A DNA stretch of 64,000 nucleotides from NCBI GenBank assembly GCA_029204225.1, contig CM055094.1, positions 64,070,714 to 64,134,713 of the forward strand, written 5' to 3'. This DNA is from Diphasiastrum complanatum. Its lineage: Eukaryota > Streptophyta > Lycopodiopsida > Lycopodiales > Lycopodiaceae. Below, piece after piece: positions 23,799 to 37,140 of this stretch. The number at the start of each line of letters is the position of its first letter. Position 1 is the stretch's first letter. The notes below the pieces were generated by a model. The model did not search any database and was not told the DNA's origin. It saw nothing but the letters and a program-made list of their open reading frames with translations. Made by a program: the position numbers and the translations under genes.

Positions 23799-26700
23799 AA
23801 AACGTGGTAGCTTGATGGCTCCAAGACTGCTCCTCTATTTCTTGAACAGACCTTTGTCTAAGGCCTTTGTGAAAATGTCAACCACCATCTCCTTTGTTCC
23901 AATGAAGATAGTCTGCAACATCTTCTTCCCGATCAGATCCCTTATCAAGTGATACTTGATTGCGATGTGTTTCGTCCTTGAGTGAAACACAGGATCCTTT
24001 GTCAGATGTATTGCGAATGTATTGTCCATTTGCAAAGTAAGAGGAGTGATGTTTTGCCCAATTCGTCAAGGAACTGTTTGAGCCAAATGATTTCATTAGC
24101 CATCTTTGCTGCTGCAACATACTCTGTTTCGTAGGATGACTGAGCCACAATGGTTTGTTTCCTGCTAACCCAGAGAATTGTTGATCTTGATGTGATGGTG
24201 CATCCTCCTGAGACACTTTTGTACCTTGAGAGATGCCCAACTAGCATCACTATAGGAAAGCATCTGGAACCCTGCATCACGAGAATAACACAAACCAAAA
24301 TCCTTCGTTAATTGGAGGTATTGCAAAATTCATTTTGTAATCTTCCAATGAGTTGAGCCTCGATTTGTACGAAATTGGCTCATCCTGCACACAACATAAG
24401 CGATGTCAGGACGTGTTTTATCTGTAAGGTACATCAGCAATCCGATCAGCTTCTTGTATGGTGTAAGCTGCATCAACTCTCTTTCTTCTTCAGTCTTCGA
24501 ACAATCTTCATTCGTAAGGATTGTTCCTACAGTTATGGGAGTATTTTCACCTTTGCAACTCAGCATTCTAAAATCTTCTAGGATTTTTTGGGTATATCTG
24601 GACTGATGAAGGTACATTTACCCCCCTCATAGTCCTTGTCAATTTGTAAGCCAAGATAACATCTGGCTTCTCCCAGGTCTACAATCTCGAAATGTTTCGA
24701 GATGCCATACTTCACCTCAACAATAAGCTCTTCACTTTTGCAGAATATCAAAGTGTCGTCCTTATACATAGCTACAATGATGATCTTCCCATCTGTAATT
24801 CTTAAATAAACATTGGAATCAGCCATTAACGAATTGAATCCTAAGGATTTCAGGACTTCATCTTTCTTCTTATACCATTGTCACGCTGACTACTTCAGAC
24901 CGTAAATACTCCTATGCATTCTGCATGCATAAGTAGGTAGTGAGTTCGAAATGTAGCTTGGAAGTTGATCCATGTAGACTTCCTCGTCTAGCTTGCCATG
25001 CAAGAACACTGTCTTTTCGTCCACGACGTGAATCCTGAGATCATAAGCAGCTGCATATGCAAATAATAAGCGTAGGGACAAATGTTTCACGATAGGAGAG
25101 AAGGTCTCAACATAGTCAATACCATATCTCTGAGAAAATCCCTTCGCTACAAGTCTTGCTTTATACTTAGAAATATCTCCATTCGGTCCATACTTCAGCT
25201 TGTATACCCACTTGCATTTTATAGTTTTTCATATCTGGTAATGGCTACAACATCCATACTTGATTCTTCCTCATGGATTCCATCTCCTCATTCATGGCTT
25301 GGATCCATTTGTCCTTCTTTGGACATTCAATTGCTTTTTCAAATATTTGTGGTTCATCACTGAATTCACAAAACTCTTCTGATGTAGAAGCTGAGCTGCC
25401 TGGCACAAACCTTGCTGACGCTCTTCGTTCTCTTGTCAATCTTCTAGGAGATCCTTCAGGAACTGCAATGCTCTTGCCTTTATCTGCTCTGCTAGGTCCG
25501 AAACCATTTCGGTTTACAGGTATTGTAGTAGTAGGCAGGCTTGCAAATCTTTCTTTGTTTGATTCGTCACTCGAATGAGGTGCGACCCGAACATCTTTGT
25601 TCGAGTGTTCGTCCTCTCCAAGGACTTCATAACTGACATGATTATCATTGGCCATTGTTCTGCTCTCATCAAATTTGACATCCCTGACTGTCTTCACTGC
25701 ATTTGTCTCTGGCATATAAACTCTATAGTACGACGAATGATTGTCATATTCTACAAGATATCCCTATTCTGCTTTCTCATTAAGCTTCTTTCGAAGCTTA
25801 TCAGGAACATCTACATAAGCTGCATAGCCAAAGATGTGGATGTGAGTCAGATTGGGTTTTCTACCCCACCATAATTCGTGTGGTGTCATGTGAGGAACAC
25901 CAGACTTTCTTGTCCTATTTTGAATGTAAGCAGCTGTAGCTACTGCTTCAGCCCATAGCACTCTTGGAGCCTTTGAATAGGCCACCATGCACCCGTCAGC
26001 TTCCAATAGAGTCATGTTCTTTCTTTTCACAACACCGTTGTGTTGCGGTGTGTAAGATGCAGTTCTTCTGTGAATGATACCACGATCATTGCAGAAGTGG
26101 GTGAATCGATTTGAGATGTATTCTCCACCTCGATCTGTTCTGATCTGTTTCACTTTATTACCAGTGCATCTTTCTGTCCAATTCACATACTCTGTGAACT
26201 TGTCAAGTGCTTTTGATTTATTGTGAATAAAATAGACTTTGGCAAACTTACTGTAATCATCAATAAAGGCTATGTAATACTTTGAGCCTCCTACTAAGAT
26301 CACATTGAAAGGTCCACAGATGTCAGAATGTACAAGCTCCAGAATCTTTGTAGTTCTATAGGAGTCTTTGACAAAAGGAGTACATGACATCTTACCCTTC
26401 AGACATGCATCAAAGGTCATCGAACTGGTTGCATTCGAGATGCTCACCCCTATAATTGTTCCATTATGGCTTGCTTGATATAGGCACATTGAATTCATAT
26501 GGCATAGTCTCATGTTCAGTATTTGGCGAATCATCATGAGTCTGATGCACTTGATCTGAAGGTAGGCGTACCTTCAAGTGATACAAGTTGTCTTTTCTTC
26601 TACCTTGAGTGATTAATGTATAGATACTTGCATCAACAACGTTGCATGCTTTGTCCGAGAACGTTCCACGCATCCCTGCATCAGCCATTCTTGCCACTGA

Positions 26701-27260
26701 TAGCAAGTCCTGCTGCAGTGTAGGCACAAGTAGAACATCTTCGAGCTGTCTGTTTCTGTCATTTGTGTTGAGCCATAGTGAACCAATACAATTCACTTGA
26801 TGCTTTGATCCATCTCCAAAAATGATAAATCTTGATGGATCTGCACTTTGGAAATCAGACATTATCCGTCTTGATGTAACGAGTGCGAGGTAGCTCCTGA
26901 ATCAAGAATTACCTCTTGTGTGTTAGGTGTTGATACTGCACACATGTCTGCATAGATGTAGACGGTGGAATTTCCGTGATTCGATCTCTCTTCGCCCATC
27001 TTTGAGCTCTCTGTCTCCTCGACATATGACGAACTATCATTGTTCTCCTGTCTGCTTTGAGCTGATTTGTTTCTTGGGTTCTGGCGGTAGTCCATGGCTG
27101 CATGACCCTTCTTGTGACAGTGGATACACTTAATTTTTGGATTAAGCCAACACGAATCGACAGTATGTCCTTTGCGTTTGCATCTCATGCATGTCTTCTT
27201 GTCTCCACTCTGTTGTTTCGACCTTCTTTTGTTCTTCCACTTGCCTCTAGAGTGTAGAAT
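23799..27260 (-). pseudogene. pol: Copia gag-pol (minus strand), 5' truncated and mutated
   Basis: On the minus strand the order is: two knuckles (CKRKGH...C, CIHCHKKGH) at 27188-27060, protease LDSGATSH near 26890, integrase at 26537-25764, a linker, RT at 25090-24578 and RNase H at 24298-23835. The integrase has HSDICGP, FIDDYSKF and IRTDRGGEY. However, the catalytic Glu of the NGVAERKN-type motif is Lys (NGVVKRKN, near 26026). The RT active site reads YKDD where YVDD is expected (near 24755). Frames break at about 26.5, 25.2, 24.6 and 24.3 kb. The element is not functional. Confidence 0.85.
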
Positions 27261-28192
<932 letters not shown>

Positions 28193-28200
<8 letters not shown>

Positions 28201-30324
28201 ATTGTAATCTTTCATTTAGTTAATACACTGATAGGTGTGATGTGGTGGTTTTTTTTCCTGTACTTGTGTGTTTGGGTTCATGCTAATGGCATTGTGATTA
28301 TTGACAAGAGACCTAGGACAACTAGTAGCGAGCAATGATTTGTTGCATTTAATTCAATTTGGCTTTTGTCTGGATGCACAATTTTGAAGGCTAGATTGTA
28401 GCCTTAATGGAAGATCAACTTGAAGGAAGTCATTCCTTTATGAAGAATGATATTAGGAGCTTGTTTTGTAGTGTCTTCATAGCAACCTTGCAATTGCTAA
28501 GAGAGACAGGAACAAGAGGAAATCAGGTCCTGAAATTAAATTTGAGCAAAGCTTTGAAGTCCGTCCTGCAACCCCAATTTAGAACAAGGGGACCCATTAA
28601 TTTAGCCATTAGCCAAGTGTGCCTCTGTCGAAAAAGCCCATACATCCATGAGTAGTATGTTGAGAGTGTTGGTAGCCCGATCTCTTGTTAATGATTTCCA
28701 TAACATGACCTAAACCAGCAAACAGAATGTGCAAACGAGTTGAAGTAGACAAGCTCAACAAACAAACAAGATGTCACCAATGCTACTTAAACAAAAACAT
28801 TAGCATACATTGGAAAAAGAGCACCATAAAAATGAGAAATATTGTGTTTGCAACAACATTACAATTCAAGATATACGCCATGATCAATGATGACTTGATT
28901 GATAGGTTGCACCCCTTTCATCTTTCACAATGTTAATTTGAAAAAGATATCAACACATTTGAAAGGAGAGCACCATAATCAAGAAAAATATTGTGTTTGC
29001 ATGAACATTAAATCCAAGATATAGATGATGATTAACAAGAATTTGTTTGATAGCTTCTTGTGAAAATATTTCACTTCATGACCTGGGTTTTCACACACTC
29101 TCAACTCTCTACATGTATTCGCAAGATAAGACTATGATCTACTATGTAGGCATAACCATCTTGATGGAAGCATGTGGTGGCAAAAAAAATCATGGCACAC
29201 AAATGCAATAGAGATGGAAAAAGACAAAGCTACATGATAACAAACCCACCTAGGCTTCACAAAATACTTAAAACTACGGAGCTAGATTTTTAGTAGTCAT
29301 GTGGGTGGAGCCCATAGACATATACATTTCTTCAAATGAAAAATATATACAAGAACATGTACATTTCATCAATGAAAACAATAAAAAACACTTGAAAAAC
29401 AAAATACAAAACACTAAAAAAATGAGAATAACACTTTTGCAATACCCCATTGCATCGAATGATAACATAAAAAAGTACAAATAAAAATGAGAATAAACAC
29501 TTTTGCCATAGTATGAAAATCTCATGCTTTCACACAATCCACTAAGAATATGAGAAAAATCTTGATACTAGTAAGAACAATAATACTAATAATAATAATA
29601 ATGAGGAGGAACATGGAGGAGGGAATGAATGAATGAATAGATGGAAAGTTGGACAATGTCCGGACCAGTTGAAAAGGGCAAAAGGGGGTGGGCCCAGCAG
29701 GTCCTGTTTACAGATTGAACCTAGTAACTCCATCAACTGGAGTCATTGCTTCAATTTTGATTGGAAAACTGAGAAAGGGGGGATTTTGTTAACTGGGGTT
29801 TAGCATTTTTTCCATTCCTTTGGGACCCAGTTACAGGTAGAAAGGTAAAACCCAATGAAATGTTGTCAACACACAAAATAGTAGAAAAGCAAACGAGAAG
29901 AAGAAAAAAGAAGAATAAAGAAAACAGAGAGGAAAAATTTGCAACAAAGAGAGGGACAGAGAGAGAGAGGGAGGGAGGGGGGAGAGGGGGGGGAGGGGGG
30001 ATAAAGAAAACGATGAGAGGAGATGATAGTGGAGAGGATTGACAGGATGGAGTGGGGATGACGAGGGATGGAGGGAGGGGGAGGGAAGAAACGTAGCAGC
30101 AGATGAAGAAGCAGATGATGGGTGATGAGAGTTATTAAAGCATTTGTGATGGCAAGAAGTGTAGAGTGATGAAGAGGGTGGAGAGTAAGAGCGAGGAGGC
30201 GGGGTGATTAGAAAGAAGAGGGAATTGAGGTGCAGGAGCAAGGGAGGGAGGGGTAAAGGGAGTGAGAGGTCGGAGTTGGGAGGGATGTAGGTGAATTGGG
30301 TGGGTGGGTGTGTGGGGAAGCGGA
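28193..30324. other. Upstream region of the zinc-finger/GDH gene
   Basis: No open frame with family resemblance is found. From about 29950 to 30320 the plus strand is strongly purine-rich (runs of GAGAGAGGGAGGG), as is common in plant 5' UTRs and promoters. No convincing TATA box was found, so the transcription start is not located. Confidence 0.4.
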
Positions 30325-30940
30325 ATGGCAGAGGGGGAGATGAACCCTGACCTGGGGATCGACTTGCTGGGGCAAGCGAGGGCGATGCACGCTGCTGGGG
30401 ACGTGCATCGAGGCATGGGAGTGGATGAAATAGACCTGGAAATCGGACCAGGAGATGACGATCACAGCTTCGCCCATGCAGCTGCACAGGCTCTGGCTGT
30501 GGTGAGCCCTCACGAAGACCACCACCATCACCTTCAGCACCACCAGCATCAGCATCAACATCAACACCAGCAGCAGCAGGATGTGATGGATCCCCATCAC
30601 ATAGTGGCGCTGCAGCAGCTGCCTCCACCTCCTCTGCTGAAGGAGCAGCCAAGAAAGAAGAAGAAGGTTGTGAAGAAGTGGAGAGATGAATGGGCTGATA
30701 CCTACAAGTGGGCGTATCTATCAGTACACGAAGGAACTCACAGAATTTTTTGTTCTGTGTGTAAAGAATATGGAAGAAAGCACAGGCGGAATCCCTATGG
30801 TAATGAGGGCAGTAGAAACATGCAGATGAGCGCACTGGAAGAGCATAATAACAGTTTATTGCATAAAGAAGCTCTGCGTTTGCAGTTGGCTTCAAGAGAC
30901 AAGGGAGTTACTCTCTTGGAAAGACCTATTTACTTCAAAG
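30325..30940 (+). CDS. Exon 1: N-terminal zinc-finger domain
   Basis: The first in-frame ATG is at 30325 in a GGAATGGCA context. The protein begins MAEGEMNPD and soon has EIDLEIGPGDDD. A His/Gln-rich tract lies around residues 66-85 and a basic KKKKVVKKW stretch near residue 120 could be a nuclear signal. The zinc-binding set is Cys143, Cys146, His174 and His180, spaced CX2C and HX5H, within a segment rich in Arg and Lys (KEYGRKHRRNPYGNEGSRN). The exon ends in phase 1 at AAAG, followed by the donor GTGAGC. Reverse-strand open frames across this GC- and purine-rich exon are shadows. Confidence 0.85.
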
Positions 30941-33540
30941 GTGAGCTTCGTTTTACCTTTTCAAGATATAACCTTTAGTAGTTTTTTTGCAATTTTTTGT
31001 ACTGTAGACAGAACATTCAGTTGGGTTTTAAGAAACGTGAACTAAAGAATTTCAGTCAGCAAGATTACAAATGCCACCAGAAAGAATGTGGCAAGACTGC
31101 ATTGGCAGAAACATGTTGCATTTGCATAATTCTTCCGTAAACGAAATCATTTGCCTCCTGAAAGCTCCTGAAAATTTGTCACCTTGCTCTGCTCCATCCT
31201 ATTTATTGCACACAACTATTTCTCATAAGTTTCCTGGGTATAGAGTCTTTTGCCACTTTGGATTATGAAGACAAATGGAACATATTTACCGTGCCAGCTT
31301 TGTCACCCGACTTCTTTTTCATGCACATGCACGTTTCAGCTATTGTCAACTTTACATACATTTCGTTTTGTCATCTTAAAAAGCACATTATAGATAAGCT
31401 TTGGCACTGCATTGGCAGTTTTCTAGCAGGTCTGTTCATGTGTTTCACCCTAGAAAATAGCTGTCTTGTATTTAAAATTCTGATCATTGATGAGTGTCAT
31501 TAGGCTTCTCTTGGACCAAGTCGCAAACAAAATTCAAACTTCTACCCTGAATTCTTTGAAAGTTTGTTAAAGGTTAGTTTCATCTGCAGCCCTGTTACTA
31601 GAGCCTTTTTAGATTTCCTAATGCCACATATGTTCATATATGCACCTCCATGTATGTTGTTGAAGCTAGAGACACCCAAAGAGCGGACAGGGAAAAGTTC
31701 CTTGACTACTGTGAGTACTCTGAAAAGACCATTTGAATTTTTTCACAAAATCTCATAGCTATTACCATCTGTAGCTCTAGGAGATATCCACCAAATTGTA
31801 CAGTACATTAAAAAGTTATAAACCAAATTTATCTTTAGGCTGGAGAGCTATGAGGACTTACATCCAAACATTGGTTATACGTGAAGTCTTTGCTACTTCC
31901 AGACTTCTTCTCTTTGATCTTCTGGAGGATTTAAGGCACAAGCTCTATTCCGTGTTTTGCCTCTGCACTTCTAGGCTTGCTAATCTGATGTTCATTTGGT
32001 GATATTTTTCTTGCTACAACAATCAAACAACTGTGCTACAAAGTTTATCCTCGCATGCTTGTAAAACATGATTCAAAGACTGATATGTCACATCCATATG
32101 CTTGTCTTTGCTGCTCAAACTGCACACCCCTCCCCCTTCTTTTGGCCCCCAAAAGAAAATCCACTCCTGCATGTTATGTTCTTTCTACAGTGAAAACTGA
32201 ATCAACATATGGGAAATGTTTGATTTGCTTGAAAGGAAGCTTAGCACGCAATCGGTAATGCTAGCAGAAACGTGCAAATTTATATCCATCAATGCATATT
32301 GTAGTGAAAGGATGCAAGATATAACTTTGATTATGAGTTTTTGGTTAGGAGTATTCCGTCTAATCTGCACAATACATGATCAAGTGCAAAGCAATGGGTT
32401 GGATTGAGAAGACTACCATGTACCAGTTTGACACTTGAATTTGTGGTAGTAGCCTTAACCGTGGAATGTTTTGGAATTGAGATACACTTGGAACCATTCC
32501 AGGCTCAATGTCCAATACAAAGTGAATGCACTTAGAGTTTGTGGAATTTTTTATAAAAATTTTCCTTTTTATGGCATGTTGGCCTCGTTAGGACTGGGGA
32601 CAGTCTCATGGTTGCCATAGAAAGGATGGTGATTTAGTTATTGCAAATTGCTAGAATGAAGAGTACAGGGTGAAAGTCCTGCATGTCGTTTCTAACTAAT
32701 GGTCGGGGAACACTTGGTGTGCTGGTCGTAGCTTGATGGTTTGAACCGCACACGAGTCATTCCTCATGTTTGAAAATTTATACTATATTGCTTTGCTTCT
32801 TGTTGAAAAGTTTGGCTATAGGTTCCGACTTCTGACTTAATATCCATCCATGCGTAAGATTAATCTATTTGTAATGGACAAGCTAGTAGAAGAGGGTAAA
32901 CATACCCTCAGCAGAGTTAAGTGCTATTGCTTTGTAATATGTACCTTTGCTAGTCACCACTATAAGCATGAGAAAGTTGATGAAGCAGTAACTTAAGAGG
33001 TATAAAAGGAAGTCTAGGCTTCAAGAGAGTAATCTTCTAAGATTTGAACAAAGGTCCTACTCTATCTATTTTCTTACGAGTAGTTCGTTGAGGCATTGTT
33101 TTGTGGCTTGTAATTGATAATGTTTGAATAAGAAAATTGCTCAATTTTTGCGTGCATTTGTACACTTAGTGCATAAGCATATCCAAGAGATGGGTGCAAT
33201 ACATATTGTTAACATTCAAAACTTAACCTGGATTCTACAATTTTTTGTATGTCTAGGTGCTTTTGGGAGTGGTAGACAATGTCAAATGAGATGCGCTTGG
33301 AGAATATTTAAGTTATAGCATATCTTAGAAAACATGTTTTTTAGTTATTGGTTATTGAAATTTATCTGTTTTAGGGATGCAAACACGTCATGTAAAGCAA
33401 GCCTTTTAATTCTCGTCTTTTTTTAGAATAACTATCTTTTCTTTCGGTTATTTTTTTGGTGGTCGTTGTAAGGGGTGTGTCTTGCTTGCAATAACATTCT
33501 AGCTGCTGTGGGAATTGACATCTTGAATTCAATGTGGAAG
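30941..33540 (+). other. Intron 1 of the host gene (2.6 kb)
   Basis: The donor GTGAGC and the acceptor TGTGGAAG flank non-coding, AT-rich sequence. No retrotransposon motif was found. A stretch near 32700-32765 has a weak tRNA-like B box (GGTTTGAACC) that could be a decayed SINE, but this is not convincing. Confidence 0.75.
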
Positions 33541-33670
33541 CGCTTTTGTCTAAAAGTGCGGAATCGATCATAGAGGCAATCATAAGAAGAGATCCTTACG
33601 AAGGTGAATTTATACAAGCTGTCCAAGAAGTTGTACACTCATTGGAGCCTGTGTTGTCAAAGCATCCACA
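33541..33670 (+). CDS. Exon 2: linker into the GDH domain
   Basis: This 130-base exon encodes ALLSKSAESIIEAIIRRDP and then EFIQAVQEVVHSLEPVLSKHP, the helical start of NADP-type GDH that precedes the assembly and dimer region. It takes the first base of its first codon from exon 1 and leaves two bases (CA) for exon 3, which supplies G to give Gln. The phase match across a 15.9-kb intron is strong evidence that the exons belong together. Confidence 0.85.
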
Positions 33671-33923
33671 GTAAGTTATATTTCTAAAAACTTCCAATCT
33701 TATGACTCACATACTTTTTGATATTTACAAAACATAAGGGAGGCTTAGTTGTTGGTGTATAAGGTTTCAATTTTCAATTTTAGATGTATATTGTGTTTCA
33801 GAGAATATTATATCGTGAGATTATATTTGTTTTTGTATTTTTTACCAACCATGAAAGTGGAACTTCATCTCAATCATTGCTACAACTACTATCTATATGT
33901 CTATCTATCTATATATATATATC
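33671..33923 (+). other. Start of intron 2
   Basis: The donor GTAAGT follows exon 2. The sequence is AT-rich and non-coding and runs into a CTAT/AT microsatellite at about 33900-33922, next to which the first foldback element sits. Confidence 0.6.
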
Positions 33924-34197
33924 TCATAGATGCACCGCGATTCAGAATCGTTGGGGAAATGCGATTCGTGATTCACAATTTATTTTTTGTAAATACACGC
34001 AATAGGGTATCAGTAGAAAGAGAAAACATAGAGGATTTAGAGTAAGTAGTTTTAGGTTTAATTCCAGTACATTTTAGGTCCAATTCCAGTAGTTTTTAGG
34101 TCCAAAATACTCTGTGAGAAGTACATTCTTTTTTTGTCAATTCGCTGCAAGAAATTGCGGTTCGCAGATTTGTGATTTGTGAATCACGAAATAGCAA
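33924..34197. mobile_element. Short foldback element next to AT tracts (element D)
   Basis: CATAGATGCACCGCG begins it after an AT tract. The segment CGATTCGTGATTCACAA near 33962 recurs inverted as TTGTGAATCACGAAAT near 34175, just before the next AT tract. It is about 270 bp, non-coding and MITE-like. Boundaries and family are uncertain. It shares the CATAG start with its neighbours. Confidence 0.4.
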
Positions 34198-34790
34198 ATA
34201 TATATATATATATTATATATATATATATCATAGTGGCCTCTGGTACCGCTGGTATGGTACCGCCAGTACCATATCAGTGGTACCGCCGATACGGTACTGC
34301 CCTGGGATCCGCTATACCAGGGCGGTACAATATTTAATATATATATATATATATTTTTTAATATTTTAATATTTATTTTTTGCCTATTACCTACCAAAAT
34401 AGGTCAAAAAAATGGAAAGGGGTTTTGGGTGTAAAAAAAGAGGGTACAGTACATGGTGCAGGGGACTGGTGCAACGATATATGGGCACTGTGGGTGAGCA
34501 GACCATGGGGCCAATGGGAGAGCAACGCAGGGGGGGAGCATCACATGGGGGCAGGTACAAAGGCACATGGAGGGATGATGGGGATCCACATGGCCGATCA
34601 GGCTCTGGGGATAAATAAGCACTCAGAATGCCATTGTGGTCGGCATTTTCAGAGGCTGTGAGAGAGCTAGTGATAGACAGTGAGAGAGCAAGCGAGAGTC
34701 GGTGACAGGCTGTGAGAGGCTATTTGAGAGCCAGGGTGCTGTGAGTAGGTGTTCAAGGACCAGGGTGCTGTGAGGAGAAGGTTGATCGAG

Positions 34791-35156
34791 ATGGCAGAGC
34801 GCATACCATCGAAGCCCGAGGGCGAAGCCAGGAGGAAGCTTGAGGAAGATATCCGAAGGCACAACGAAAGACATTTCAAGCAAGAGGCAGATATCCGAGA
34901 GATGCTGCGACAGACTCGGCAGAGAAATCCGAAACCGGAGCCACCCGCCCCCGCTGTGGCTTCTGTCCCCGCTGTCGAGCTGGATTTGGATGAGCAGATC
35001 GGAATGAACTTCACACGACGACAACTCATCATTGTCAGGGAAAGGGCGGCCAGACGTCGGGCTAACCAGGAGGCAGCTCGGGCTAACCGGGAGGCAGAGC
35101 GAGAGCGACAAAACAATGCACCTGACGAGGGCGAGGAGTCGGTGGAGGATCAGTAG
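34791..35156 (+). CDS. p121, small charged coiled-coil protein (copy A)
   Basis: The 121-codon frame begins MAERI at the only sensible ATG, 180 bases after a TATA-like ATAAATAA near 34612. It differs from the copy in element B at about five residues. Residues 10-45 are a Glu/Arg/Lys-rich helix, followed by a Pro/Glu linker (PKPEPPAPA) and a second basic helix rich in Arg-Ala. The C terminus is acidic (EGEESVEDQ). The open frame survives although this element has lost its transposase. No family is recognised. Confidence 0.6.
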   Translation: MAERIPSKPEGEARRKLEEDIRRHNERHFKQEADIREMLRQTRQRNPKPEPPAPAVASVPAVELDLDEQIGMNFTRRQLIIVRERAARRRANQEAARANREAERERQNNAPDEGEESVEDQ

Positions 35157-35683
35157 GAATGTTTAGAATAGATAAGGTTCAGCCGTATGTGGCAGACTGT
35201 TGCTATGTAGTTTTCGGCAGTTTAGGGTGCGGCAAATAACTAGATGGCTGCTTAAAAAAAAAGATAGGATATGTAATGTTATCTTTATACAACGGTTGAA
35301 TCAATATATAGTTGTTTTTTGTGCAACGCGAGCTTGGTCATGTGAAATGCAATCTTTGTAATTTTTTTAAATGCAAATGTATTACATGTGTTTATGAAAT
35401 GCCGTTTGGGGTGTAGGGGTAATTGCTGTGCTCATGATGTAGATGCATTTATGTGAAGCTAACATTCACTTCAATCGAAATTAGTTGAAAATAGGATTCA
35501 CACACGCACATAGAATTTGACATAAAATTGAAAATACAGCATCGCATGTACAGAGCGACATACGCACAATGTGCAACAAATAAAGTACGCCAAACACTGT
35601 ATATAATGTGAAAAATCATCTGAGTACAATGGTAAACCGCCTGCTAGAGACAAACTACTAAAACTAAAACAACAGAGCCACAA

Positions 35684-36340
35684 TCAATGCTTTGGCTGAT
35701 GACTCAGACGAATGCTTTGGAGACAACTAAGGGCCCCGAGTTGACTCTCGCAGTTGATATCTGTGCTTGTCTGGAACCGGCATGGGCTGTGTGTCCGAGG
35801 AGGAGGACTCGTCACTAGCATCATCCCAATCTGCCTCCGCATCAGCCCCCAAGCAAGCCAAACCAACAACACCTCCTCCAGCTGGCTGTAATCTTGCACC
35901 TCTAGCTGTACCTGGAGCCCTCTCTTCCCTGGCAGTTTCTGTGCCTTGCCTTTCTTGTTCGGTGCACCCTTGGGCCTTTTTGGTCTCTTGCGGACAAGAG
36001 GAGCTGTCAATGCCTCATCACCCCCATGCAAATCACCTGGCTGGCTAGGTTGGGCCCAAGCTGTGGCCGGCTGGGATAGGGAAGCAAAAGAGGGAACTCC
36101 CTGTGCACCTGAGCGAGGAGGATGAGCTCGTGGAGTGTGTGCTCGTGGGGCTGCTGCAGGTGGAGGAACTGGCTGTGCGGGAGGCGAGTACGGCGGCGAT
36201 ATGTATTGAAAGGGCGCTGTGGTGGCCGGTACTGGTACATCCTGGGTGCTGCCAAAGGGGGAGCCTCCTCCATCATGTCGACATAGGTAGGTATGCCACT
36301 GGCCCCTTGTGTGCCCTGCCTGTCTCCCGGTATAACCTGT
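35684..36340 (-). pseudogene. Remnant of the transposase C-terminal extension (copy A)
   Basis: The minus-strand sequence matches the last exon of the transposase in copy B but in broken frames. Where copy B has two AT-hook-like motifs, this copy reads KRPKRPKGAPNKK and GKRGLQVQ, so both GRP cores are lost. The two deletion junctions fall near 36255 and 36345. Confidence 0.7.
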
Positions 36341-36474
36341 CAGAGGAAACGCGAGAGGGAAGGGTAGGTGTTTAGGTCAAAAAAAAATTAAAAAAATATT
36401 AAATATTTTATAATATTTATATTGTGGTACCGCGGTACTTGGTACCGCGGGACCTATGATATATATATATATAT

Positions 36475-37140
36475 CATAGTTGCACAGAATCGCGTTTCTG
36501 GGAGGAGACGTTTCGGAGACCGCATTTCTGAGAAACGCGTTTCTCCTACCAGAATCGCAAAAAAAAAAAAAAAAAAAAAAAATTTCTTGGAAAAATAGCT
36601 TATGGCTAAATTTTTTTTAGGGGATCAATGGTCAAACGAGCGTTTTGCCTCTCAGAAGTGCAGTAGATGGGGCACAAACAGATCTTATCTTCAATAGCTA
36701 TTTGGTTGTTATTTGCTCTGGTTTTCAATAAATGCTCAAGGGGTTCGGGGGGGCGATAGCCCCCCGGTGGGGGGTTTGGGGGGCAACGGGGGCTGCCGGT
36801 AGACCCCGGCCCCGACGGTAAGGCCTCTTCATGACTTGGCCTTCCACTCCCTGAGCAAAAACACACTTATTGGGACCATCTGTGACCGTAACAGACATGC
36901 TAGAGGTTAGTTTTGAATTTTTATCCTTCACAGAATCCAACATGGATTAATGCACTTGAACTGGACCATCTTGCACCCGAAACAGTCGGCAAATTACACA
37001 GTAATTATGCTCTTAATTAGAGCTTTCATCTGATACCCATATTGCCCAAAAAAAAAACCCAAAAAAAAAAAAAAAAAAAAAACGTTTCTGGAATTTTTTC
37101 AAAAATTTCCAAAACGCGTTCCAGAAACGCAGTGCAACTA
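36475..37140. mobile_element. Non-autonomous TIR element between the two hAT copies (element C)
   Basis: The left end reads CATAGTTGCACAGAATCGCG and the right end reads GCGTTCCAGAAACGCAGTGC then AACTA. The TIR thus includes TAGTTGCAC and GCGTTTCTGG. Two poly-A runs (about 36549-36580 and 37060-37082) and a G/C-rich middle are present. No protein is encoded. It sits between AT tracts like copies A and B but has different internal sequence, so it is a separate small family. Confidence 0.55.

Larger units (their letters stand above)
34229..36458. mobile_element. Internally deleted hAT-like transposon (copy A)
   Basis: The ends read CATAG and CTATG with GGTACC-rich subterminal repeats, matching copy B at 37150-43379. 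Both flanks are ATATATAT, compatible with an 8-bp hAT duplication but uninformative inside an AT tract. Compared with B it lacks about 640 bp (B near 39270-39908) and about 3.2 kb (B near 39990-43206). BED, DUF659 and hATC coding are therefore gone, while the p121 gene and part of the C-terminal transposase extension stay. Confidence 0.75.

Noticed and set aside
30304-30324. An earlier start for the zinc-finger/GDH protein at 30304
   Set aside because: The codon there is GTG, not ATG. The first in-frame ATG is at 30325 and has a good context.
29831-30895. A 354-codon open frame on the minus strand across exon 1 of the host gene
   Set aside because: It is Ser/Pro/His-rich low complexity caused by the purine-rich plus strand, and the opposite strand encodes a recognisable zinc-finger exon with a matching splice donor.
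32690-32770. Possible tRNA-derived SINE in intron 1
   Set aside because: Only a weak B box (GGTTTGAACC) is visible, with no A box at the right distance, no poly-A or simple tail and no second copy in the window.
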